This document shows, in pieces, positions 43,339-50,519 of a stretch of DNA of 64,000 nucleotides (position 1 is its first letter; each line of letters starts with the position of its first letter). Source of the stretch: Paraprevotella clara YIT 11840 (GTDB lineage: Bacteria > Bacteroidota > Bacteroidia > Bacteroidales > Bacteroidaceae); NCBI RefSeq assembly GCF_000233955.1, contig NZ_JH376582.1, positions 1-64,000 of the forward strand, given 5' to 3'. The position numbers and the translations under genes were made by a program. The notes below the pieces were generated by a model, which was not told the origin of the DNA, did not search any database, and saw only the letters and a program-made list of their open reading frames with translations.

Positions 43339-43850
43339 GTATTGTGCTTATGGCGGTGTATTTTCCCATCTTCTGTTACAATAATAATTTGTTTAAATCG
43401 CTTGTTATTCTTTGTTTCAAACTTCTTAATCCCATCCTCAATGCTTTTGCGTGTATGACCACTTCCTTTTTTCATATAAGCAACCAAGACATCAGCATTC
43501 TTTTCAGCGGCATGTCCTAATGCTTTTTTGAAGTTCTGGGCATTGTTCCCTTGTGGTGTACGCTGCTCAAATGAAGCCTTAAACAAATATCCATCTGGAG
43601 TTTTCATTTCTCCGCTTTCATTTTTCAGCGTCACTTTATACCCTTTGTCTGCAAGGATTCGGGCGGCTTCCAGTTCTTCGGGTTTGTGGCGTGCTGTGCT
43701 TTTCTCGATAGCTACGTAGCCACCACCTTTGCCCATCTCCACGCTGGAATACTTGCCGCTGGCACGCATGGTTTCAACTTCCGCCTGTCTTTTGCGGTAA
43801 GTGGAGCTGCCTTGTCGATATGTACGCACACCGCCCGAAGTCTTTGCCAT
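43335..43850 (-). CDS. CdiA-CT-like nuclease toxin-type protein
   Basis: Of 171 residues, the C-terminal 100 (KPEELEAARILADKGYKVTL, then KTPDGYLFKASFEQRTPQGN and later KKGSGHTRKSIEDGIKKF) have the pattern of the RNase-type toxin domains found in CdiA C-termini and MuF-like phage proteins (hydrophobic helix, PDG, basic loop). The N-terminus is a short basic tag, MAKTSGGVRTYRQGSSTYRK, whose first nine residues equal those of the next gene. No immunity gene is recognised. It may be a virion-carried nuclease or a defence or exclusion protein. Function is inference. Confidence 0.6.
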   Translation of the reverse strand: MAKTSGGVRTYRQGSSTYRKRQAEVETMRASGKYSSVEMGKGGGYVAIEKSTARHKPEELEAARILADKGYKVTLKNESGEMKTPDGYLFKASFEQRTPQGNNAQNFKKALGHAAEKNADVLVAYMKKGSGHTRKSIEDGIKKFETKNNKRFKQIIIVTEDGKIHRHKHNT

Positions 43851-44188
43851 TATCTTCTACCAGTATATCCACCACGCCCAGCTCTGAACTCTCGTTTATC
43901 CTTTGCTTCAAACTCACGAGCCAAGTCACGATTGTAAATATCATATTGGGTACCACGTTTCGTATCTTTATCAATAGCCGCTGTGGTTGCAAATCCGGAT
44001 TTAGCCGGGCTGTCGAAACGGGAAGCCACTCTGTCAATCCATTGTTCAGCTTGCTTTTGTGTACGGAAGTTCTTTTGCAACCATCTTGTTTCTCCATGAC
44101 GGTTTTCCACTGCAACGGAAGCCTGATAATTGCCTCCACTACTTCTTGATGAGCTTTTACCTCTTACTCCTCCACTTGTTTTAGCCAT
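43850..44188 (-). CDS. Small basic protein sharing MAKTSGGVR start with neighbour
   Basis: The 112 residues begin MAKTSGGVRGKSSSRSSGGN and continue YQASVAVENRHGETRWLQKN. The rest is basic and contains AEQWIDRVASRFDSPAKSGF and FRAGRGGYTGRR. It starts inside the last codons of the ParB gene, and its stop overlaps the next start as TAATG. The shared N-terminal nonapeptide with the nuclease-like gene suggests a common targeting tag or a duplicated start. Family not recognised. Confidence 0.55.
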   Translation of the reverse strand: MAKTSGGVRGKSSSRSSGGNYQASVAVENRHGETRWLQKNFRTQKQAEQWIDRVASRFDSPAKSGFATTAAIDKDTKRGTQYDIYNRDLAREFEAKDKREFRAGRGGYTGRR

Positions 44189-45281
44189 TTTTGCCTTCTT
44201 TCTTGATTTGTTTAGTCCTATTAGCCATAAACTGTTCCACATAAAGCACATTATTCTGTGTACACAGTTCCTTTATCTTCTCACCGCCGCCGTAAACTAT
44301 CATATTGGGGTTATCCCTGCCGGATATTTCACGGGCGATTTGTATCTCCATTTTCAAATATTCCTGTCTGTCGGCATAACCACGTGTGGCGAAAGCATTG
44401 TAACCGTCGGGAATGCCCAAACGGTTGTACTTGTAGAACTTCTGTGCCACGTTCAGATCGGCGTACACCTTTGCGCCGCACTCCTGCCAAAAACGGGCAA
44501 TCCAACGCTTCATATAGATTTGTTGTAATCCGTAGGCTATTGGTGTAGTGTCGAACAAAGACAGGTTAGGTTCTACCAATTCGGTACATCCGCTATCCAA
44601 TACCGATACGGGATTATTCCAAATGTTGGTGAAGCGGTAATCCTCCACATAGAAATGATAAGTGGATATGCCCTTCTTCGCCCTCGTGTCCGCTCCCCAT
44701 CCGGCAAAAGGCAGCAACAAGCCGCTTGTAGGCTGGCGGTCAAGGAGCAAGTTCGGTATGTCAAACTCATTGTTACTGTCATATATGCGGTCGCCTAACA
44801 TGGCAGCAAAGAAGTCCGGCTGTTCTTGCTTTTCTTCGGATGTTTCTTTTGGGGATTTAGCCTTGGCCTTTTCCTCTTTCGGTTCTTGCCACACGTCAAA
44901 GCCCCATTCATCCAACTCTATGCTATCCCATTCATTAGCCAAAGCGTCCCAGTCTGTTTCTCCGAAAGGATTGTTGTCCTGGATAAGCATCTGCCGGAGC
45001 TTTTCCACCGGTATGTTTTCAGGCAATATGCAACAAGGGACTTCTCGCCAGTTCAAATGCTTATAGGCCTGCAACCGCATATTGCCGCCAATCACAACGT
45101 AATTGTCTTGATACGGATAGACAAGAATATCCCTCGCCTCTGTCATTTCAGGAAGCGACTGGATAGAACGGCATAACTTCCGGAACTTCTCGTCTTTGAT
45201 GAGACGGGGATTTCTCGGAAGTCCTTCTATCTGTCCTTCATTGGGTAAAACTTTCTGTATGTCTATCTTGGCTCTTTGCAT
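44181..45281 (-). CDS. ParB-like nuclease domain fused to DUF4417
   Basis: Residues 1-100 (RNPRLIKDEKFRKLCRSIQS, VVIGGNMRLQAYKHL, VPCCILPENI) match the ParB/sulfiredoxin-like domain that binds or cuts DNA. Residues 125-155 are a charged linker. Residues 180-350 (FHFYVEDYRF, WNNPVSVLDSGCTE, EPNLSLFDTTPIAYG) match DUF4417. It precedes the packaging genes in the late operon, so a role in packaging or genome processing is possible, but in Bacteroidales phages the function of this fusion is not known. A palindrome lies six bases before its start. Confidence 0.78.
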   Translation of the reverse strand: MQRAKIDIQKVLPNEGQIEGLPRNPRLIKDEKFRKLCRSIQSLPEMTEARDILVYPYQDNYVVIGGNMRLQAYKHLNWREVPCCILPENIPVEKLRQMLIQDNNPFGETDWDALANEWDSIELDEWGFDVWQEPKEEKAKAKSPKETSEEKQEQPDFFAAMLGDRIYDSNNEFDIPNLLLDRQPTSGLLLPFAGWGADTRAKKGISTYHFYVEDYRFTNIWNNPVSVLDSGCTELVEPNLSLFDTTPIAYGLQQIYMKRWIARFWQECGAKVYADLNVAQKFYKYNRLGIPDGYNAFATRGYADRQEYLKMEIQIAREISGRDNPNMIVYGGGEKIKELCTQNNVLYVEQFMANRTKQIKKEGKNG

Positions 45282-45286
45282 AAAAA

Positions 45287-45317
45287 TACCTTTGAGAAAA
45301 TGGTATTCTCAAAGGTA
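45287..45317. promoter_or_regulatory. Palindrome with two converging TACCTTTG boxes
   Basis: TACCTTTGAGAA (45287-45298) and TTCTCAAAGGTA (45306-45317) form a perfect 12-bp inverted repeat with a 7-base spacer. Each arm contains a consensus -7 box TACCTTTG, so two promoters would converge. The minus-strand one would start transcription in the spacer and leave a leader of about 22 bases with AAAGG as ribosome site for the ParB gene. As an RNA, the hairpin could instead mask that site. Either way it is likely regulatory. Confidence 0.5.
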
Positions 45318-45415
45318 ATAATACTATAAATCACAACGGAATAAATTAAAATCTTATTTGTGACAATCCCTGCGTTGTTGTAAAATACTTGTATTTGCAC
45401 GATCATTCATCCAAA

Positions 45416-45510
45416 CCCCACCGCCCATTTGACGGTGGGGGCATCATTGCAAGAAACGTTGGCCGAAGCCCCAACTCGCTATTATTGTCTTGTCATTGTG
45501 GCCTTTATTT
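45416..45510. repeat. Permuted copy of the 13-kb RNA motif
   Basis: CCCCACCG (45416-45423) with CGGTGGGG (45433-45440) forms a strong hairpin. Next come TTGCAAGAAACGTTGG (45447-45462), a GTTGG...CCAAC hairpin, and AAGCCCCAACTCGCTATTATT then GTCTTGTCATTGTGG (about 45466-45500). The same blocks occur at 13.08-13.15 kb in the opposite order (AAGCCCTCAACG ... GTCTTGTCATGTGG, then TGCAAGGAACGTTGG). It lies in the 223-base gap between the ParB gene and the DUF2693 gene. Strand of any transcript is unclear. Confidence 0.4.
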
Positions 45511-45837
45511 CGAGAACCTAACCAGATTGCATTTCTTGAAACACCTGTATTCTTCTTTTTCAGTGTCCCAATAAACTTGCAAATTGTCATTTAGATTTCT
45601 GCCTGTGCCTTTTACCTCACCGATTAGCCCCTCTTTGAGAGTGCCGAACGCTTGGCGTAACGTGCCGTCTGTTTTTTTGAAATAGAACTCTACTATCTTC
45701 TTTTGAAGCAATGCAAGAAGTTTGATATTAGTCCATGCTACTTTTAATGCTTCACTCATCGTGTAGCCGTTTCTTTTTACCATTTGCCAAGCCAAATTCA
45801 TGATTTCGCTTAACTGATTTCTATTTTCTATTGCCAT
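45505..45837 (-). CDS. SH3-barrel protein, DUF2693 family
   Basis: The 110 residues have a helical N-terminus (NLAWQMVKRNGYTMSEALKV) and then EFYFKKTDGTLRQAFGTLKE and LQVYWDTEKEEYRCFKKCNL, the signature of DUF2693, a small SH3-like barrel family found in mobile elements of Bacteroidales. The role is unknown. It is the first gene of the minus-strand module, transcribed away from the repressor. Confidence 0.85.
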   Translation of the reverse strand: MAIENRNQLSEIMNLAWQMVKRNGYTMSEALKVAWTNIKLLALLQKKIVEFYFKKTDGTLRQAFGTLKEGLIGEVKGTGRNLNDNLQVYWDTEKEEYRCFKKCNLVRFSK

Positions 45838-45894
45838 AGTTCTTTATGTTTTATTAATTATACTACTTCGTTTTGTTTGACACTACAAAGTAAT

Positions 45895-46007
45895 ACTATA
45901 TAGTTTAATTAAGCAATAATTATATAGCTAATTTATGTTAAATGTAAAACTATATGGATTTATTTTTCACTTTCCTTTGTATTATATAGTATAAATACCT
46001 ATATTCG
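45895..46007 (+). promoter_or_regulatory. Repressor promoter with repeated TATATAG operators
   Basis: TTTG (45976-45979), 20 bases, and TATATTCG (46000-46007) make a near-consensus promoter for the XRE gene. The motif A[CT]TATATAG or its variants recurs at 45895-45904 (perfect palindrome ACTATATAGT), about 45918-45927, about 45949-45956 and 45981-45990, the last lying between the -33 and -7 boxes. This is how a repressor that also controls the divergent DUF2693 gene would be expected to autoregulate. Confidence 0.55.
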
Positions 46008-46029
46008 CAAAATAAAACTAAGTAGTATT

Positions 46030-46320
46030 ATGGACTTTAGAGCAAGAATAAAAGAACTCTGCCAGTCTAAGGGTCTTACTCAAAAAGATTTGGCTGATAA
46101 AATGGGCATATCTGATATTAGCCTTAACAAGACATTGAGAGGTGATTATCCACAATTACAATCCTTAGAACGTATTGCAAATGCCTTAGAAGTAGATATT
46201 GCGGAACTATTTGTGAGAAATACTCCTGATTCCGAAGTAAACGGCTATGTAAAAGTGAAAGGGACTCTTTATGAGGTTCACTCTTTTGAAGATTTGGAGA
46301 AACTGTTAAAACTAAAATAA
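46030..46320 (+). CDS. XRE-family phage repressor
   Basis: The 96-residue protein has a helix-turn-helix at about 15-60 (SKGLTQKDLADKMGISDISL, then NKTLRGDYPQLQSL) and a short C-terminal strand-helix part (VNGYVKVKGTLYEVHSFED). It probably maintains lysogeny by binding the TATATAG sites just upstream. No protease-sensitive LexA-like domain is present, so induction would need another mechanism. It is one base from the following gene. Confidence 0.82.
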   Translation: MDFRARIKELCQSKGLTQKDLADKMGISDISLNKTLRGDYPQLQSLERIANALEVDIAELFVRNTPDSEVNGYVKVKGTLYEVHSFEDLEKLLKLK

Positions 46321-46321
46321 T

Positions 46322-47719
46322 ATGGGATTATTAGATTTTCTAAAGCATAAAGAACTTACAGAAATAGCACTTCTGAAAAAAGATATTGAATCTGCAAAAG
46401 AGAAAGAGGAAAAACTTTTTTCCGAAATTACAAATCTCCAATCACGATGTTCAGAACTCTCTCAATATGAAAAGATAGCTGATATAGAAAGGGAAAAAGA
46501 AAGAACACTATCCTTTATTCAAGAACAAAATACGAAATTTGAACAAGATAAACAGCAATATATAAATGAAATAGATTCTTTGAAAGACAAAATAATCTCT
46601 CTTTCCGAAGAAATTGAGCAAAAGAAGTCGCAAATTGTAGAATTAGATGAAACAATCCTATTACAGGAATTTGGTATGTATTCTCCCATTTATGATTTTG
46701 CAAGTTCTGAAATGTATAAAGATAGACTTGACGCTATACGGACAGAACAAAAAAATATGATTTTATACAAAACCGCAGCTACATGTTCTGAGGTGTGGAC
46801 TGTAAATGGTAGCGAGGCACAAGGCCGGGTTATGACTAATCAGAATATAAAACAGATATTACGCTGTTTTAATGATGAGTGTGACATGCTCATAAGTAAA
46901 GTAAAATTTAATAATATCGCAGCGTTCATAGAGAAAATACGGAAATCCTATGAAGCGTTAAATAGAATGAACACAAAAAATGCTGTTTCTATCTCTTATG
47001 AATATCTCGAATTGAAAGTACAAGAATTACAATTAGCCTATGAATATGCAGTAAAAAAGCAAGAAGAAAAGGAAGAACAGCGTAGGATTCGTGAACAAAT
47101 GCGAGAAGAAGCTCGATTGCAAAGAGAGATAGAGGAAACAAGGAAAGATATTGAAAAAGAACAAAAACACTATACTAATGCACTCGTAAAACTCAATAAA
47201 CAAATCGAATTTTGTAGCGAATTGGAGAAAGAAGTTCTATTAGAAAAGAAAGAAGAAATTGAAAGGCACCTTTCAGATTTAGATATAGCTATAAAAGATA
47301 TAGATTATCGAGAGGCTAACAAGAGGGCAGGATATGTATATATCATATCAAATATCGGTTCTTTTGGAGAAAATATATATAAAATAGGAATGACGCGCCG
47401 CCTTGACCCAATGGAACGTGTAGATGAATTAGGCGATGCTTCCGTTCCATTCAAATTTGATGTCCATGCTATGATATTTTCAGATGATGCACCATCCTTG
47501 GAAACCGCTTTGCATCATGCTTTCGAGAATAAAAAAGTCAATATGATAAATGGACGAAGGGAATTTTTCAATGTCACTCTTGAAGAAATTGAGGAAGTAG
47601 TAAAAGCCAATTACGACAAAACGGTTGAATTTGTAAAACATCCCCAAGCAGAACAATATCGCGAATCTCAGAAAATAATTAATCTAATTAACAATAATTT
47701 AAAAACAAGCAACTTATGA
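46322..47719 (+). CDS. DUF4041 coiled-coil protein with GIY-YIG (T5orf172/MUG113) nuclease domain
   Basis: Of 465 residues, the first 110 are coiled coil (LKKDIESAKEKEEKLFSEIT). The central region fits DUF4041 (FGMYSPIYDFASSEMYKDRL), another coil follows at about 240-320, and residues 338-440 form the GIY-YIG variant: GYVYIISNIG, NIYKIGMTRRLDP, ERVDELGDASVPFKFDVHA, and EFFNVTLEEI. Such proteins are found beside phage repressors and may act in defence or superinfection control; cutting activity is inferred. The gene is AT-rich and translated directly after the repressor. Confidence 0.85.
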   Translation: MGLLDFLKHKELTEIALLKKDIESAKEKEEKLFSEITNLQSRCSELSQYEKIADIEREKERTLSFIQEQNTKFEQDKQQYINEIDSLKDKIISLSEEIEQKKSQIVELDETILLQEFGMYSPIYDFASSEMYKDRLDAIRTEQKNMILYKTAATCSEVWTVNGSEAQGRVMTNQNIKQILRCFNDECDMLISKVKFNNIAAFIEKIRKSYEALNRMNTKNAVSISYEYLELKVQELQLAYEYAVKKQEEKEEQRRIREQMREEARLQREIEETRKDIEKEQKHYTNALVKLNKQIEFCSELEKEVLLEKKEEIERHLSDLDIAIKDIDYREANKRAGYVYIISNIGSFGENIYKIGMTRRLDPMERVDELGDASVPFKFDVHAMIFSDDAPSLETALHHAFENKKVNMINGRREFFNVTLEEIEEVVKANYDKTVEFVKHPQAEQYRESQKIINLINNNLKTSNL

Positions 47720-47787
47720 TATTTCACCACTACAATAGCGAATTTAGAGGAATTTGTGGGAAAAATCAAAGAAAAGTCCGAATAAAG

Positions 47788-47818
47788 TTGTTATATATGT
47801 AAACTTTTACTATATTTG
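47788..47818 (+). promoter_or_regulatory. Promoter of the toxin-antitoxin pair
   Basis: TTG (47788-47790), 20 bases, and TATATTTG (47811-47818) form a good promoter. The toxin ATG at 47823 is only four bases beyond the -7 box, so the mRNA may be leaderless. An imperfect palindrome GTTATATATGTAAAC lies between the boxes and could be the antitoxin operator. Confidence 0.55.
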
Positions 47819-47822
47819 TACC

Positions 47823-48158
47823 ATGAAAGAAGAAAGAAAAATATTGTTTTATAGAGAATATTTCATTTCATTCTATCGCTCATTAGATAGTGGAGCGCAA
47901 AAAAAACTTGACTACGTTTTGGGTATGCTTAAAATACAAGAACGGGTAAGTGAAAAATTCGTGAAGTCTATACGTGACGGTCTTTATGAAATCAGAGCAT
48001 CATATAACGGGTGCATTTATCGAGCGTTTTTCATCTTTGACGAAGGGAACATCGTGATGCTGTTTAATGGCTTCCAGAAGAAAACGCAAAAAACACCTGA
48101 TAACGAAATAAAGAAAGCATTAGAACTTAAAAAGGAATATTATGAAGGAAAGAAATGA
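47823..48158 (+). CDS. RelE/HigB-like (Gp49 family) toxin
   Basis: The 111-residue basic protein has FISFYRSLDSGAQKKLDYVL, FVKSIRDGLYEIRASYNGCI, YRAFFIFDEGNIVMLFNGFQ and KKTQKTPDNEI, which match the Gp49/HigB branch of RelE-type mRNA interferases (KxxxGLxElR...R and F.KK..KTP). It would cleave mRNA on the ribosome unless bound by the antitoxin. ATG 47823 is the only sensible start. The antitoxin gene overlaps it by 17 bases, in the reverse order typical of HigBA. Confidence 0.88.
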   Translation: MKEERKILFYREYFISFYRSLDSGAQKKLDYVLGMLKIQERVSEKFVKSIRDGLYEIRASYNGCIYRAFFIFDEGNIVMLFNGFQKKTQKTPDNEIKKALELKKEYYEGKK

Positions 48159-48444
48159 CATTGGTAGTTTTGATGCCATACTGGATGAAAAATACGGAAA
48201 GATTGGTACACCGAAAAGGGACGAGTTTCACCGTGAAGCATGCGCCTACTGTGTCGGTCAAATGATTAGTGATGCACGGAAACAAGAAAAAATGACACAA
48301 TCAGAATTGGCGGAAAAAGTGGGAACTAATAAAACCTATATATCAAGAATTGAGAAAGGAGTAATCGAACCGGGAGTTGGATTGTTTTTCCGTATTATTG
48401 ATGCACTTGGATTGAAAGTTGAGATAGTCAAACCTGTCATGTGA
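48142..48444 (+). CDS. HigA-like XRE antitoxin
   Basis: The 100-residue protein has an N-terminal toxin-binding-like arm (FDAILDEKYGKIGTPKRDEF) and a helix-turn-helix (MTQSELAEKVGTNKTYISRI, then EKGVIEPGVG). Antitoxins of this kind bind the toxin and repress the shared promoter. It follows the toxin with overlap, so the pair is translationally coupled. Confidence 0.88.
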   Translation: MKERNDIGSFDAILDEKYGKIGTPKRDEFHREACAYCVGQMISDARKQEKMTQSELAEKVGTNKTYISRIEKGVIEPGVGLFFRIIDALGLKVEIVKPVM

Positions 48445-48450
48445 GAAAAC

Positions 48451-48537
48451 ATGTATTTAACAGAACTCTTTGACAACCCCAAAGAGGGGATTATACATTG
48501 CCCTCATTGCGAAAAGAAAATCAAAATAGAAAAATGA
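48451..48537 (+). CDS. 28-residue CPHC peptide
   Basis: ATG 48451 opens MYLTELFDNPKEGIIHCPHC then EKKIKIEK and stops at TGA 48535-48537. The CPHC knuckle and lysine tail look like a zinc-binding micropeptide. It lies six bases after the antitoxin and nine before the next gene, so it fills the gap in the operon. It may be real or fortuitous. Confidence 0.38.
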   Translation: MYLTELFDNPKEGIIHCPHCEKKIKIEK

Positions 48538-48546
48538 GAATAACCC

Positions 48547-49116
48547 ATGAACCAACTACAACTCATCCAAAGCAAAATATATGAAATCAGAGGGCAGAAA
48601 GTAATGCTTGACTTTGACCTCGCGGAAATGTATGGCACGGAAACCTCTCAACTAAAGCGTTCCGTAAGACGCAATATAGAACGTTTTGAGGGAGAGGATT
48701 TTATGTTTGAAGTTACTCGTGAAGAACTTTCAAGATGCCAAATTGGCACCTTGAACAAAGGAAGAGGAAGTAATATCAAATACTTACCTTTTGCATTTAC
48801 TGAATTAGGAGTGGCGATGCTCAGTAGTGTTCTCAATTCAAAGACTGCAATAGAGATTAATAGGGGAATCATGCGTGCATTTGTTTCCATACGGCAGATG
48901 ATAGCAAATCCTCCTGTAAATGAACTCTCAGATCTTCAACAAGAAATTAAAGAGTTGAAAGGTTATATTGAGGAAGTCTTTGCCGACCAAAACGACATCA
49001 ACGAGGACACCCGTATGCAACTGGAACTCATAAACCAGACGCTCGCCGAGCTTCAGGCACAAAAGCGACTGCAAGAGAAGCCACGTAACCCGATAGGATT
49101 TATCAAAAACAAATAA
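48547..49116 (+). CDS. ORF6N-domain protein
   Basis: The 189 residues open with IQSKIYEIRGQKVMLDFDLA, then EMYGTETSQLKRSVRRNIER and KYLPFAFTELGVAMLSSVLN, the standard ORF6N pattern, a DNA-binding-related domain widespread in phage and large DNA viruses. The C-terminus is a coiled coil (LQQEIKELKGYIEEVFADQN). It probably acts as a regulator. It is the last gene of the immunity operon and is followed by a terminator shared with the integrase. Confidence 0.88.
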   Translation: MNQLQLIQSKIYEIRGQKVMLDFDLAEMYGTETSQLKRSVRRNIERFEGEDFMFEVTREELSRCQIGTLNKGRGSNIKYLPFAFTELGVAMLSSVLNSKTAIEINRGIMRAFVSIRQMIANPPVNELSDLQQEIKELKGYIEEVFADQNDINEDTRMQLELINQTLAELQAQKRLQEKPRNPIGFIKNK

Positions 49117-49121
49117 CGAAA

Positions 49122-49148
49122 AAAGCCGGAGAATATTCCTCCGGCTTT
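49122..49148. terminator. Bidirectional terminator, ORF6N gene / integrase
   Basis: AAAGCCGGAG (49122-49131) and CTCCGGCTTT (49139-49148) form a perfect 10-bp stem with a 7-base loop between the convergent ORF6N and integrase genes; A-rich on one side and T-rich on the other, so it works in both directions. Confidence 0.85.
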
Positions 49149-49155
49149 AAGCATC

Positions 49156-50355
49156 TTATCCAAACATATATTCAATTAGCTTAAAATTAGCATCATTGAC
49201 GGGAGCGAAATCCTTTTGTATATACAGGTCGGTTATCCTCATTGACGAATCCACATGACAAAGCATGTCGTTGACAATATATTTGTTTATTCCTACTTTA
49301 TTAATTGCGATTGTGGCCATGGAATGCCTCGCGGAATAGAATTGGAGGTTGTCTATTCCCAATTCTCTTCCAATTTCTTTAAGTCCTATGTTTATGGAGC
49401 GGTTCAAGTCACCCATTGAAGAAAACCTCTCATAGAAGTTAAACACACGTTTCTTACCACGATATTTCTCTATCAAAGGCTTTATTATAGGGTGTACCTT
49501 GACAACCATTTTTGCATTATCATTTCTCCGGTCTTTTGTCTTGGTACGATAGTAAGTGATATATTCTCCGTCATATTCTGCGGCATTATACAGGTCGGCA
49601 GAGTTCATGCCCATCAGGCAAAAAGAAAGCATGAAGCAATCCTTCGCCAAATCCCTTCTATTGCCCATCCCCCTCACTTTGATTCCGGTATAAGGAATAT
49701 TGAATACATTTCTAATTTCATCCACAGTCAACGCCCTCTTTTCGGCTACATTTTGCTGCTTAGGCTTATACTTTGACAGGTTTTGTTTTATACGGATAAT
49801 GTTATTATCCTCGTCGTTAAAATAGTTCCTTGCCTCCATAAAAAGCCGGACAATGGCAGATGGATATAAGGATTGTGCACGCTTCTTGTCTGAAAGATAT
49901 TCCTCGTACTCTTTCAACTTTTGGACGGTTATCTCACTGCAAAGTATAGATTCTCTTCCAAAAAACGTGCAAAGCGAATTTAGGGCTGTAAAGTAATTCC
50001 TTATTCCCTTTATTTCAGTATGGGAAGCGCACCATTTCCTTGAGAAGGCGATAAAATCTATGCCGCTTTTATCATCTTTTGATTTCAGGTAATCTATGAG
50101 TGAATCAATGTCCATGGAGTTGATTTCAAGATTCAGTTTGTTAACCTTGTCCCGATAAACCCGAATCAAATCCTCGCATTTATCTATCACTTGCTGGTTT
50201 TTGATTTTAAAAGACGCGGTCAGGTCTTTCTTTGTGACGTACATCGTTGTAGAGATATATCTCACCTTACGTTCATGCGTGAATCTGATAAGCACATTCC
50301 ATGTTTTATCAGAACGTTGCTTGTCTTTCTTTATTGTTGCTTTAAATGTAGCCAT
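49156..50355 (-). CDS. Tyrosine recombinase integrase, Bacteroidetes type
   Basis: Of about 399 residues, the N-terminus is an arm-binding domain (MATFKATIKKDKQRSDKTWN, then RYISTTMYVTKKDL), followed by a SAM-like core-binding domain and a catalytic domain with YYRTKTKDRR, the FYSARHSMATIA box with its arginine, CHVDSSM, and the nucleophile tyrosine in ITDLYIQ. The box I arginine is not where expected: the segment reads LMGMNSADL. ATG 50355 is chosen over upstream codons because MATFKATI is the usual family start. It should integrate the phage at the tRNA-Arg gene next to it. Confidence 0.92.
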   Translation of the reverse strand: MATFKATIKKDKQRSDKTWNVLIRFTHERKVRYISTTMYVTKKDLTASFKIKNQQVIDKCEDLIRVYRDKVNKLNLEINSMDIDSLIDYLKSKDDKSGIDFIAFSRKWCASHTEIKGIRNYFTALNSLCTFFGRESILCSEITVQKLKEYEEYLSDKKRAQSLYPSAIVRLFMEARNYFNDEDNNIIRIKQNLSKYKPKQQNVAEKRALTVDEIRNVFNIPYTGIKVRGMGNRRDLAKDCFMLSFCLMGMNSADLYNAAEYDGEYITYYRTKTKDRRNDNAKMVVKVHPIIKPLIEKYRGKKRVFNFYERFSSMGDLNRSINIGLKEIGRELGIDNLQFYSARHSMATIAINKVGINKYIVNDMLCHVDSSMRITDLYIQKDFAPVNDANFKLIEYMFG

Positions 50356-50392
50356 AACTTTTAGGATAAACAATGGGTAAACAAATTCAGGT

Positions 50393-50421
50393 TACTTGTA
50401 AGTCTTAAAGTCTACTTGTAA
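50393..50421. repeat. Direct repeats TACTTGTAA near integrase
   Basis: TACTTGTAA at 50393-50401 and 50413-50421, centre to centre 20 bp, lie between integrase and tRNA. Spacing of two helical turns fits arm-type integrase or excisionase sites. The rest of 50356-50519 holds the tRNA terminator and no gene. Confidence 0.45.
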
Positions 50422-50479
50422 TAAGGTTCTTCATGACATATTTTCGTCTCCATCTGTGCAATTCCTTTATATACAGCGA

Positions 50480-50513
50480 AAAAGAGGAAATTCATTACTG
50501 AAAATCCTCTTTT
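50480..50513 (-). terminator. Terminator of the tRNA-Arg gene
   Basis: AAAAGAGGA (50480-50488) and TCCTCTTTT (50505-50513) form a 9-bp stem; on the minus strand the 3' arm ends in TTTTTCGC. It lies seven bases after the tRNA 3' end, on the phage side of the junction. Confidence 0.7.
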
Positions 50514-50519
50514 CTACCG

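Larger units (their letters stand above)
1..50519. mobile_element. Temperate siphovirus prophage (left end outside window)
   Basis: A continuous phage gene set fills this stretch: replication genes on the plus strand, a complete head, tail and lysis set on the minus strand, an immunity region, and a tyrosine integrase next to the 3' end of a tRNA-Arg gene. Terminase, portal, capsid, tape measure and tail chaperones are all present and look intact, so the element is probably functional. The order and the long tape measure indicate a siphovirus. The right boundary is placed at the tRNA 3' end by analogy with tRNA-integrating phages. The left boundary is not in the window. Confidence 0.93.

Noticed and set aside
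43160-43369. 69-codon open frame on the minus strand in the terS gap
   Set aside because: It overlaps the nuclease gene's end and crosses the RNA stems; no ribosome site and no protein-like pattern.
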